Origin: Chthonomonadaceae bacterium
GTDB lineage: Bacteria; Armatimonadota; Chthonomonadetes; Chthonomonadales; Chthonomonadaceae
DNA: 7,981 bases
Direction: 5' to 3'
Assembly (NCBI GenBank): GCA_025355115.1
Contig: JANXLO010000316.1
Location: forward strand, 1-7,981
A program made the translations under genes and the position numbers. This document shows positions 1-7,194 of the stretch, in pieces. Position 1 is the stretch's first letter. Every line of letters starts with the position of its first letter. The notes under the pieces were generated by a model. It searched no databases. It had not been told where the DNA came from and was given only the letters and a program-made list of their open reading frames with translations.

Positions 1-1275
1 CAGCCTCCCTCCTTGAAGAGCGACGTGACGCCGATGCCTCCTAGGGCACTGGCCATGGCCCTGCCAGGCGCGCCATTCCCCCAGAGCAACACTTCGACTA
101 ACGCGACTCCGCCCTCCAGCGCATCGATGCAGGCTGATCGCATCGTCTGGGGCGATGTCGTGGACGGACTGCAGCCAGGCTTCCTGTTAAAGTCCCCCAG
201 AGCCGCTGCAAGCAAGCAGGTTCCATTCAATTCGAAGGTGACCTACAGTGTTCTGGTGCGCAATGCAGGTCGTCGAGCTCAAGCCTTCGAAGCGCACTGT
301 GAGGACTTCAGTGGGTTCGAGCCCAGTCTCATACCCAGCCACGACATTCGGAATGCGTTGAGCGGGAGCGGGGTGCCCCAGAACTATCATGCCGTCGGAG
401 TGACGGAGCTAGTGGTGGCATTCCTGGGATATGCGGTGAAGCTCGCCCCCGGCGAGGCGGTAGTTCTGCCCGAGGAGCTTTCGCTCTACATTGGCGATGC
501 CGAGAAGACGCAGTACCCGCGAATGGAGCAGATCAAAAAGGGCATGAACTGGATCGTCCAGCCGGTCGGGATCCGTCCGCTTACGCCTGACGAGACCGCC
601 GAGGTAGAGGCCCGTGTACCCGTCTATGTCGGCGACAGGCAGATCAACCTGACGATACTGAACCGCGCCGGGAAGGCAAGTCGGAGATCCGTTCTGCGCC
701 CACCCATTGGTACTCCCGGCAAAATGCTCTACGCCAGGATTGAACTTGAGATCGGAGGGCCAGACACCGAAGCTGGCGCAGAAAATATAGTATGGGGAGA
801 GAAGGCTGGAGACTTCCAACTGGGAGCTCGAATAAAACAAGCTGCCTCAGCCTTCAAGGCAGGCGACATTATCGAGTTTCAGGCATTTGTGCACAACCTG
901 TCGGGGAAGGACATCCGCCTGACGATCGGCAACTACTGGAAGGTCAATTATAAGATCCAGGTTCAGACGCTCGACGGAAAACCAGTGTATATGGAGCGGG
1001 ATCGGGTCAATCAGGCGCAGCTTGTCGCCGGGTACCTCGCGGGATCCCTGGCCGGTGGTTCAACGCAGGAGGTTTCGAAAGCTCTGCTGAAGATAATCGG
1101 CCAACCACGCACACAAACGCTGAACCGACAGTACGTAGATGAGGACACAATGGAGGAGGCCATTTTTCTCAAACCCGGCCGCTATCGCGTCCGCCTGATG
1201 AGCTGGGGAGTTTTCGGAGACGGCAAGTCGAATCCCGCCAGCGGCTGGATTCCGATTGACGTCACCAAGGAGTAG
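1..1275 (+). CDS. Hypothetical protein with two IVWG-type beta-sandwich repeats (5' end outside window)
   Basis: I do not recognise a named family. The reading frame is open from base 1 to the TAG at 1273-1275, so the true start is probably upstream; TTG at 13 and ATGs at 34, 55 and 127 lack a convincing ribosome binding site. Counting from the TTG, residues 1-42 are a Pro/Ser/Thr/Ala-rich linker. Two similar modules follow. The first begins at about residue 44 with IVWGDVVDGLQPG and continues to a LVRNAG strand. The second begins at about residue 259 with IVWGEKAGDFQLG and continues to FVHNLSG. This layout (WG motif, 'F/V-x-x-G-D/S' turn, then a V-x-N strand) resembles Ig-like domains found in Planctomycetes and Acidobacteria, sometimes behind a membrane peptidase or sensor domain. 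The linker suggests such an N-terminal partner, but none is visible. No catalytic motif is seen. It converges on the DUF1501 gene with a 51-base gap, so it is not in that operon. Confidence 0.75.
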   Translation, partial: QPPSLKSDVTPMPPRALAMALPGAPFPQSNTSTNATPPSSASMQADRIVWGDVVDGLQPGFLLKSPRAAASKQVPFNSKVTYSVLVRNAGRRAQAFEAHCEDFSGFEPSLIPSHDIRNALSGSGVPQNYHAVGVTELVVAFLGYAVKLAPGEAVVLPEELSLYIGDAEKTQYPRMEQIKKGMNWIVQPVGIRPLTPDETAEVEARVPVYVGDRQINLTILNRAGKASRRSVLRPPIGTPGKMLYARIELEIGGPDTEAGAENIVWGEKAGDFQLGARIKQAASAFKAGDIIEFQAFVHNLSGKDIRLTIGNYWKVNYKIQVQTLDGKPVYMERDRVNQAQLVAGYLAGSLAGGSTQEVSKALLKIIGQPRTQTLNRQYVDEDTMEEAIFLKPGRYRVRLMSWGVFGDGKSNPASGWIPIDVTKE

Positions 1276-1326
1276 CCCTGGCCTCTGGCGTCGAAACGAG
1301 AGGGGAATCTCTGCCTGGATCTGCCT

Positions 1327-2769
1327 TCAAGCCAGTATTGGCTGGATCACTTCTCCGTGAACGTCGGTCAGGCGACGCTGGATGCCGTTATGGTAGAAGG
1401 TCAAGCGCTTGTGGTCGAGGCCAAGCAGGTGCAGAACCGTTGCATGGAGGTCGAAGACTTCGGAGCGCCCTTCGGTGGCGTAGTAGCCGACCTCGTCGGA
1501 GGAGCCGTGGCCAAAGCCTGGCTTCAGGCCCGCGCCCGCCATCCAGCAGGTAAAGGCATGCGGGTGGTGATCCCGGCCTTTGGCTCCCAGGCCCTGCGTC
1601 ATGGGCGTGCGCCCGAACTCCGTAGTCCAGAGCAGAAGCGTATCGTCGAGCAGACCGCGCTGCTTCAGATCGCGCAGCAGTCCCGCGACCGGCTGATCCA
1701 TGCTAGCGGCCTGGTGCGTGTGATTCTCGACGATGTCTTCATGCGCGTCCCAGTTGATGCGGGGCGCGCCGAACGCGCCGCCGTGATAGAGCTGCACGAA
1801 CCGCACTCCGCGCTCGACTAGTCGCCGCGCCAGCAGGCAGTTCTTGCCGAATCCGGCGGTCTCAGGGTTGTCCATTCCATAGAGGTGGCGGGTCGCCTCA
1901 CTCTCCTTGCTGAAATCCACGACGCTGGGGATGCTCGACTGCATCCTCGCGGCAAGCTCATAGGCGCGAATACGGGCGGCCAGTGCAGAGTCACCGGGAT
2001 TGGCGTTCATGAAATCGCGGTTCGATCGGTCAAGGAACTTCATCCCGGCCTGTCGCTTCGCCGACTGAACTTCTTGCGGAGGGAACAGGTCGGGAATCGG
2101 ATCACCACTTGGACGGAAGGCCGTGCCCTGATGCGAGGCGGGCAGGAAGCCGGACTGCCAGTTGATAGCGCCGCCCGCCGGGACTCCTCGCGGATCGGGC
2201 AGCACGACGAAAGCGGGCAGATCCTGGTTTTCCGTGCCAAGGCCATAGGAGAGCCAGGAGCCAAGACAGGGATATCCGTTCTGCGTGAAGCCGGTGTTCA
2301 TGAAGAAGGCGGCGGGGGTGTGGTTCGAGCTCTTCGAAGTCATGCCGTAGAGGAATGTCATCTCGTCCGCCTGCTCCGCGAGGTGCGGCAGCAGATCGCT
2401 GACCCAAAGGCCGCTTTTTCCGCGCTGCTTGAAGGCGAACGGCGACTTCATCAGACGGCCCGGCTGCCCAAAAAAGGTCTCGATGTTCCCTTTGCCAGCC
2501 AACTCCTTGCCGTCCCCGCGAATCAGTTCCGGCTTGTAATCGAAGGTGTCGAGGTGGCTTACGCCACCCATGCAGAATATCTGAATGACGCGCTTGACCT
2601 TCGGCGCGAAGTGCGGAGGCTTCGGGGCGTACTCCGAAGGCACCGGTCGCCCCGCAACGGGCGGTGTGCCAGCCGCGGACTCCTCATTAAGTAGCCATGC
2701 CAGCGCGACCGCCCCCAGACCGCTCCCTGTCTGCCGCAGAAAATGACGCCGTGTCAGCTCGTCGTTCAT
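1327..2769 (-). CDS. DUF1501 family protein, Tat-exported, sulfatase/alkaline phosphatase-like
   Basis: The protein has 480 residues, a normal length for DUF1501. The N-terminus carries a twin-arginine signal: RRHFLRQTG at residues 7-15, then a hydrophobic stretch (LGAVALAWLL) and an AAG-type cleavage region near 32-34. This predicts export of a folded protein through Tat. Family motifs are in the expected order: GGVSHLDTFDYKP (68-80), GFGKNCLLARRLVERGVRFV (307-325), NWDAHEDI (339-346), WTTEFGRTP (381-389), GRDHHPHAF (398-406) and VFDLHATVLHLLGLD (438-452). The Asp/His/Glu-rich motifs match the metal-site regions of the alkaline phosphatase/sulfatase superfamily, to which DUF1501 has been related; the actual substrate is unknown. 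The ATG at 2769 is preceded by GAAGGA, which overlaps the stop codon of the PSD1 gene, 12 bases away. The two are therefore almost certainly co-transcribed and probably translationally coupled. I see nothing truncated. Confidence 0.95.
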   Translation of the reverse strand: MNDELTRRHFLRQTGSGLGAVALAWLLNEESAAGTPPVAGRPVPSEYAPKPPHFAPKVKRVIQIFCMGGVSHLDTFDYKPELIRGDGKELAGKGNIETFFGQPGRLMKSPFAFKQRGKSGLWVSDLLPHLAEQADEMTFLYGMTSKSSNHTPAAFFMNTGFTQNGYPCLGSWLSYGLGTENQDLPAFVVLPDPRGVPAGGAINWQSGFLPASHQGTAFRPSGDPIPDLFPPQEVQSAKRQAGMKFLDRSNRDFMNANPGDSALAARIRAYELAARMQSSIPSVVDFSKESEATRHLYGMDNPETAGFGKNCLLARRLVERGVRFVQLYHGGAFGAPRINWDAHEDIVENHTHQAASMDQPVAGLLRDLKQRGLLDDTLLLWTTEFGRTPMTQGLGAKGRDHHPHAFTCWMAGAGLKPGFGHGSSDEVGYYATEGRSEVFDLHATVLHLLGLDHKRLTFYHNGIQRRLTDVHGEVIQPILA

Positions 2770-2784
2770 GTTCGGGTTCCTTCA
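2770..2784 (-). promoter_or_regulatory. Ribosome binding site of the DUF1501 gene overlapping the upstream stop codon
   Basis: Read on the - strand, the upstream gene ends in TGA, followed directly by AGGAACCCGAAC and the ATG at 2769. The GAAGGA Shine-Dalgarno core begins inside the stop codon and lies about 8 bases before the ATG. This supports the chosen start and coupled translation of the two genes. Confidence 0.7.
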
Positions 2785-5700
2785 GCGCACATACAGAAAT
2801 TCGCTTGAGTTGAGCAGTGCCCAGCAGAGATCTGGCAGGCCGCTCTGCCGGACGAACGCGGAGGCGCGCTCCGTCTCCGCCGCTGTCGGCAGGCGTCCGA
2901 AGGCGAGGCGATAGGCCCGGACGCACTGCGCGGCAGGAGATGCACCGGCTTCGGCTCGAACGCGCTCGGCGAAGCAGCGCGCCTGCCGCAGAACGAAGCT
3001 GCTGTTCATCAGCTCAAGAGCCTGCAGCGGCGTAGTGGTCACCGTTCGGCGCGGAGTGCGAGTGGAGGGATCCGGGCAGTCCAGCGCCTCCAGCAGCGGG
3101 CTTTTCGCCGAATTGACGTTTATCCGATAGACCGTGCGGCGGTTGAATTCCGGGTCCGGGCTATCCGTCGGCGTATAGAAAAACGAGTTGTTGTGGACAA
3201 CAGTGAACGGGCGAAAGCTCGGGCCGCCCATGAGCGGATTAAGCTGCCCGCTAACGCTCAGCATGGCATCCCGGACAGCCTCGGCCTCCAGACGGCGCGG
3301 TGCGAAACGCCAGAGCAGGCGGTCATCGGCATCAATTGCGGCGGCCTGCGCGTCGAATCGGGACGACTGACAGTAAGTGTTGGAGAGCAGAATCAGGCGA
3401 TGCAGCGGCTTCCAGCGCCCGCTCTGACGCTGGAACTCCGTTGCTAGCCAGTCCAGAAGAGCTGGATGCGTGGGACGCTCACCGTTGAAGCCGAAGTCGT
3501 TTGGGGTAGCGACGAGCCCTCTTCCGAAATGATAATGCCAGATGCGGTTGACCATGACTCTCGCGGTGAGCGGGTTTTCGGGACTCGCGATCCAATCGGC
3601 TAGCCTCAGTCGTCGCTGCGCCTCGGGAGCATTGGCGGGGAGCGCGAAGTCGGACGGCTCGGAACGGATACAGGTCAGGCCGCCCGCCGTCACTGTCTCG
3701 CCCTGCTGCTGCACATCCCCGCGAACCAGCAGGAACGAGGGACCGGGCTGAAAAGAGTTGACCGCGTAGGATAGGGGAGCGGGCTCTTCGTGCGCCAGCC
3801 TATCGTGCAGGGCATCGCGCTCTTTCCGCAACATCTCCAGCCGCCCACGCTCCTCTGCCGTGAGCGCGGCGAGTAGCTTTTCGGGGGAAATATGCGAGAA
3901 CCCGGCGCGATAGGATGCGGAGACTTCCTCTGCGCCGAGGGCGCGATCGTAGAGCCGCGCCTCCTCGATCTCCCCGGTCAGAAGGCCGTTTCCTGAGCCG
4001 GTGTGCCTCAGCCCGAAGAGCAGATGCGCGCCTCCTGCCGGGAAGGTCGCCAACTCCGGGGTGTCTCCGGTGGGGAGATAGGCTTTGCCATAGGGCACAC
4101 CGTTGCGATAGAAGCGGATGGTGTTGTCCCTGGCGTAGACCGCAGCAATATGCACGAGTGACTGGGGCGGGCTCTTCTCTACCGGCTCCTCAAGGTCGCG
4201 GCTACGGTGGAAGAACTCACTGCCCGCAATCCACTTTCCCGTTTCGCGCTCCCCGAAGACAATGGCGTCGAACATCGCTCCCTGCGGAGTCTCTATCGAA
4301 ATCACCGCTCCCCCGCGCTGAGCTCTGTCCGGCAGACAGACCCAGGCCTCCAGGGTCTTCTCGTGCAGTGCCCGAGGCAACGGGTCGGTCTGAAGGTAGG
4401 CACCCCTGCCATCGAGCTGAAGCCGCCCATGTGCGATGGTCGCCGCGCCAAACAGCTTGCCGTGCAACCCGCCGATGCTGTCGTTCGCGTCGGTCTCGAA
4501 CGTCCATTTCGCGATGGGCAGCGGCACTGTGGAGGGCGCTCCGCTTTGCGGCTCCGCTCCAGCTCGCTCGGCGCCTGTTTGCTGAATTTTCTCGATCTCC
4601 ACTTCACGGCCGTTGATGTCGCTGCGAAGCTGCGAGATCAACTTCTCGTGCGCGAGGTTATCTGTCGCATTGAGCAGTGGGCGATCGCCAGCTTTAACTC
4701 CCTCTAGAGCGGCTTTGAGGCGGTAGTAGTCGCGCTGCGGGATAGGGTCGAACTTGTGATCGTGGCACCGGGCGCAGTTGACGGTCATACCTAAGAACGT
4801 CTGTCCCACCGTCCCCGTCATCTCCTCCAGCTCCTCCTCGCGCACCTGCTTGCGCAGAATGGAGCCGGAGGCGACCAGATTGCCGACCTGATCCCACGGC
4901 CCTGCGACGAGAAACCCGGTCGCCGCAATGCCGTCCTGACTGGCAGGCACAAACGCGTCTCCCGCGATCTGCTCGCGGACGAACTGCGCGTAAGGCTTGT
5001 CGGCGTTGAGACTGCAGATTACGTAGTCGCGATATCGCCAGGCATGGTCACGGATGGAGTCGCGTTCAAAGCCTTCGCTCTCGGCAAACCGCACGACGTC
5101 CAGCCAGTGCCTTCCCCAATGCTCTCCATAACGCGGGGAGGCCAGCAGGCGATCCACTGTCTTTTCGTAGGCGCTCGGAGACTTGTCACGGAGGAAAACA
5201 TCGAGCTCATTGGGGGTGGGAGGCATCCCCGTCAGATCATAGGAGACCCGCCGGAGCAGTGTGGCTCGGTCGGCAGGGGGTGATAGGGAGAGATGGTGCT
5301 GCTCGAGCTCGGCAAGCACGAACGCGTCGATAGGGTTTCGAACCAACAGACCATGCTTCGGCTTCGGCGGAGGGACGCGCACCGGCTTCTGTAGCGACCA
5401 CCAGTCCAGGCCCGCCCGGTTCGGCTTAGGAGCAAAGCTCGCGCTCCATTCAGCGCCCGAAGCGATCCACTGCCGCAATGTCTCTATTTCGGAGCTCTTC
5501 AGCGGACCGCCCGGCGGCATCTGTCCCGCCGTAACGCGCCGAATCAATAGACTCTGATCCGGCATGCCCGCGACGAAGGCCGCTCCAGACACTCCCCCCT
5601 TCAAAGCCGCAGCTCGGCCAGTCAGCCTCAATCCACCGGACGGAGTCTTGTCGCCATGGCACGATACGCATCGCGATATCACCGCTGCGACCTTCGCCAT

Positions 5701-5790
5701 GGAAGGCAAGGCGGGACCGACGGTCTGCGCGCCCGCCCAATTCGCGGCCATCATTGCTGCAGCGCCGAGCAAAACTCTTCCCCGGTTCAT
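2782..5790 (-). CDS. PSD1 and Planctomycete cytochrome C domain protein with inserted LamG domain
   Basis: This 1002-residue exported protein has a Sec-type signal peptide at about residues 1-21 (hydrophobic GAAAMMAA, then AGAQ). The PSCyt1 domain follows, with haem motif CVSCH at 41-45 and a possible distal ligand in MPPGG at 91-95. PSCyt2/DUF1549 (about 150-360) starts at RNPIDAFVLAELE and contains a second motif, CARCHDHKFDPIPQRDYY (339-356). A LamG/concanavalin-like domain (about 427-627) starts at AKWTFETDANDSIGG and ends at GEIEEARLYDRALGAEEV; polar, probably helical stretches flank it at about 380-405 and 638-668. PSD1/DUF1553 (about 728-1000) starts at LADWIASPENPLTARVMVNR and includes RTVTTTPLQALELMNS. 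These proteins usually sit beside DUF1501 genes, as here. They are thought to be surface or periplasmic redox proteins linked to polymer breakdown, but no reaction is proven. The ATG at 5790 has AGGA seven bases upstream. Confidence 0.96.
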   Translation of the reverse strand: MNRGRVLLGAAAMMAANWAGAQTVGPALPSMAKVAAVISRCVSCHGDKTPSGGLRLTGRAAALKGGVSGAAFVAGMPDQSLLIRRVTAGQMPPGGPLKSSEIETLRQWIASGAEWSASFAPKPNRAGLDWWSLQKPVRVPPPKPKHGLLVRNPIDAFVLAELEQHHLSLSPPADRATLLRRVSYDLTGMPPTPNELDVFLRDKSPSAYEKTVDRLLASPRYGEHWGRHWLDVVRFAESEGFERDSIRDHAWRYRDYVICSLNADKPYAQFVREQIAGDAFVPASQDGIAATGFLVAGPWDQVGNLVASGSILRKQVREEELEEMTGTVGQTFLGMTVNCARCHDHKFDPIPQRDYYRLKAALEGVKAGDRPLLNATDNLAHEKLISQLRSDINGREVEIEKIQQTGAERAGAEPQSGAPSTVPLPIAKWTFETDANDSIGGLHGKLFGAATIAHGRLQLDGRGAYLQTDPLPRALHEKTLEAWVCLPDRAQRGGAVISIETPQGAMFDAIVFGERETGKWIAGSEFFHRSRDLEEPVEKSPPQSLVHIAAVYARDNTIRFYRNGVPYGKAYLPTGDTPELATFPAGGAHLLFGLRHTGSGNGLLTGEIEEARLYDRALGAEEVSASYRAGFSHISPEKLLAALTAEERGRLEMLRKERDALHDRLAHEEPAPLSYAVNSFQPGPSFLLVRGDVQQQGETVTAGGLTCIRSEPSDFALPANAPEAQRRLRLADWIASPENPLTARVMVNRIWHYHFGRGLVATPNDFGFNGERPTHPALLDWLATEFQRQSGRWKPLHRLILLSNTYCQSSRFDAQAAAIDADDRLLWRFAPRRLEAEAVRDAMLSVSGQLNPLMGGPSFRPFTVVHNNSFFYTPTDSPDPEFNRRTVYRINVNSAKSPLLEALDCPDPSTRTPRRTVTTTPLQALELMNSSFVLRQARCFAERVRAEAGASPAAQCVRAYRLAFGRLPTAAETERASAFVRQSGLPDLCWALLNSSEFLYVR
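3901..4518 (-). other. LamG domain insertion within the PSD1/cytochrome protein
   Basis: This is the part of the 1002-residue protein (about residues 425-630) that separates PSCyt2 from PSD1. It shows the typical LamG pattern: an opening WTFE strand, GRLQLDGRGAYLQT, KTLEAWVCLP, a VHIAAVYARDNTIRFYRNG hairpin, and a closing GEIEEARLYDRAL. LamG folds commonly bind sugars or proteins, so it may give the exported cytochrome-type protein a substrate-docking surface. That role is inferred. Confidence 0.85.
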
Positions 5791-5903
5791 CGTGTCATCC
5801 TATACGCTCCCTGGCAGAGTCAGAGTGTTGAGGCAAAGGGAGTTCAGGTCTGAAGCCTTCCTCAAGAATGCTGAAAGGACGCCGAAGTGAACTTCTGCGC
5901 TGC

Positions 5904-5964
5904 GGCCCTCCGGCCATGATCGGGGACTGAAGTCCTCCTCCGTGAAGATTGATGGTCCCCGATC
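5904..5964. repeat. Intergenic inverted repeats upstream of the PSD1 gene
   Basis: GATCGGGGAC at 5918-5927 is perfectly complementary to GTCCCCGATC at 5955-5964, giving a 10-bp stem with a 27-base loop. Inside the loop, GTCC at 5932-5935 can pair instead with GGAC at 5924-5927 around a four-base TGAA loop, so the two folds exclude each other. A further short hairpin, GGCC-CTCC-GGCC, lies at 5904-5915. There is no T-run after the stem on the - strand, so this is not a standard intrinsic terminator. It may be a dispersed intergenic repeat, a leader structure or a factor-dependent 3' end. Confidence 0.6.
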
Positions 5965-5970
5965 CCAGCA

Positions 5971-5985
5971 GCCCTTATTTAGGGC
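5971..5985 (-). other. Small hairpin spanning a stop codon
   Basis: On the - strand GCCCT-AAATA-AGGGC forms a 5-bp stem with a 5-base loop that contains part of the TAA stop codon of the gene ending at 5975. No T-run follows. It could help protect or end the transcript together with the larger stem downstream, or may be chance. Confidence 0.35.
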
Positions 5986-7111
5986 CGACTCGGAGCTTGC
6001 TGAGCCAGAACGTGTTATCGGTATCGGCGCCGTCCACGAGGCCGGAGGCGTCTATGATGATGATCTGCGTGACGTCTGTTGGCGTGAAATTGCCGTTGCG
6101 GTCGCCTGAATCGTCGGCTATCTCGAAGCCAGCGAAGGGCAGAACCATGTCCTTCAGCTCAGAGTTGCCGGGCACATCGACGATGTTACGATACTTGCCA
6201 CCGCCGATCTGTTCGAACTGAACAACCAGCTTTGTCGGCTTGGTCGCAGCCGCTGAGAAGCTGAGGTGATCCATTCCTTTCAGGGTGCCTCGAGCGAAGC
6301 GCTTCACGAAGCCGGTCGCCTTGCCCGGCGCCTGATGATAGTCGGCCTTCAGCCCAGGGCCGACCAGGGGCTTGCCCGTTGCGACGGTCAGCTTGGTCTC
6401 TCCAAGGGGTATCCACGAAATTTGCGGGCGCGAGGAGTTGTCGAGCAGGCGCTCTTTGGCATCAGCGGCCGGCGCGGGCGTGATCCCTTCGCTGCTGACG
6501 CTAAAATCGTCCAGCCAGAAGGCATGGGCGCCTTTCTGAACACGCAGCAGGGTCTGGAGGTTGACGTCATCGCTCTGCGCGAACAGCTGTCCATAGTCAG
6601 CGAGGCCGAAGCCCTCCACCTTATCGAGATCGAGCTTGCCGTCGGGGTCCTTCGGATCGTCCTTTTCCTCGCCGAGGATGAAATCGGAAGAATCGAGTCG
6701 GACCTCCTGCCAGGCATTGCCGGGCACGCTGAAGGTCGACGCATATCTACCGCCGTCCTTCTCCTGCATCGAGACGGCGAAGGTGGTCGGATAGTCGGAC
6801 CGAATCCAGAAGTGCATCGACTGCATTTTGGTCAGTCCGCCGTTGGGAGTGGGCAGAACCAGGGCGTTGAGCTCGCCCTTGTTGACGGCATAGTCGAACT
6901 GCAGGGCACTCTTGCCTTCCTTGACATGGGCGGCATCGTGCGTGATGCTCACCTTGCCGCTCGTGCCGAGCGCAGTCCACATGCCCGCATCCGTCTCGAA
7001 CTTCTGCTCTATCAACGGGGCAACTGCGGGCGGTGCCTGCTGCGCGGCAACTATTCCTATCGCCAGCACTAGCAGGGAGCCAATCCCGGCTGATCGAAAT
7101 CTTGTCTGCAT
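5975..7111 (-). CDS. Exported protein with two tandem carbohydrate-binding-like jelly-roll domains
   Basis: The product is 378 residues. A Sec signal peptide is clear: MQTRFR, then the hydrophobic GIGSLLVLAIGIVAA, with likely cleavage near residue 23. Two related domains follow, about 33-207 and 225-376. Matching landmarks are GGRYASTFSVPGN (120-132) and GGKYRNIVDVPGN (304-316); acidic loops DDPKDPDGKLDLDKV (151-165) and DDSGDRNGNFTPTDV (333-347); and closing strands AFWLDDFSV (197-205) and TFWLSKLRV (367-375). The pattern resembles the galactose-binding-like jelly roll of CIA30 and CBM11-type domains; no catalytic domain is attached. The acidic loops could bind calcium. The ATG at 7111 was chosen over an in-frame TTG at 7231 because GGAGGT lies five bases upstream and the signal peptide begins there. 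Xylose isomerase lies 157 bases upstream on the same strand, which hints at, but does not prove, a sugar-binding role. Confidence 0.85.
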   Translation of the reverse strand: MQTRFRSAGIGSLLVLAIGIVAAQQAPPAVAPLIEQKFETDAGMWTALGTSGKVSITHDAAHVKEGKSALQFDYAVNKGELNALVLPTPNGGLTKMQSMHFWIRSDYPTTFAVSMQEKDGGRYASTFSVPGNAWQEVRLDSSDFILGEEKDDPKDPDGKLDLDKVEGFGLADYGQLFAQSDDVNLQTLLRVQKGAHAFWLDDFSVSSEGITPAPAADAKERLLDNSSRPQISWIPLGETKLTVATGKPLVGPGLKADYHQAPGKATGFVKRFARGTLKGMDHLSFSAAATKPTKLVVQFEQIGGGKYRNIVDVPGNSELKDMVLPFAGFEIADDSGDRNGNFTPTDVTQIIIIDASGLVDGADTDNTFWLSKLRVGPK

Positions 7112-7116
7112 TCCAT

Positions 7117-7122
7117 ACCTCC
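7117..7122 (-). promoter_or_regulatory. Strong ribosome binding site fixing the start at 7111
   Basis: On the - strand GGAGGT is followed by the five-base spacer ATGGA and then the ATG at 7111. This near-ideal Shine-Dalgarno decides the start, as the alternative TTG at 7231 has no comparable site and would add 40 basic residues before the signal peptide. Confidence 0.85.
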
Positions 7123-7176
7123 ACGGTTTCGGCGCAAAGCGCGGCATAGGCAGAGCACTTGCACGCCAGCCGGTTC

Positions 7177-7194
7177 TAGATGATTTGACATCTA
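7177..7194. promoter_or_regulatory. Perfect palindrome, possible operator
   Basis: TAGATG-ATTTGA-CATCTA is a perfect 6-bp inverted repeat with a 6-base spacer, lying 66 to 83 bases upstream of the ATG at 7111 in the 157-base gap after the xylose isomerase gene. The position and the AT-rich composition in GC-rich DNA fit an operator for a dimeric regulator of the downstream gene. No regulator family can be named from the site, and no convincing -35/-10 pair was found nearby on the - strand. Confidence 0.35.

Noticed and set aside
1885..2694. Long + strand open frame of 269 codons opposite the DUF1501 gene
   Set aside because: It lies wholly antisense to a well-supported gene, is rich in Arg/Gly/Ala as expected for a shadow frame in GC-rich DNA, and has no recognisable motif.
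3915..4616. + strand open frame of 233 codons opposite the LamG region
   Set aside because: The product is extremely Arg/Pro/Ser-rich and the - strand frame contains clear LamG motifs throughout, so it is a shadow.
5918..5964. Intrinsic transcription terminator
   Set aside because: The stem is good, but the loop is 27 bases and no T-run follows on either strand, so I list it only as an inverted repeat.
6266..7072. + strand open frame of 268 codons opposite the jelly-roll protein
   Set aside because: The - strand frame has a signal peptide, a strong ribosome binding site and an internal domain duplication; the + frame has none of these.
7185..7190. TTGACA, a consensus -35 box on the + strand
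   Set aside because: No -10 box follows at 16-18 bases on the + strand, and no + strand gene lies downstream. It forms part of the palindrome.
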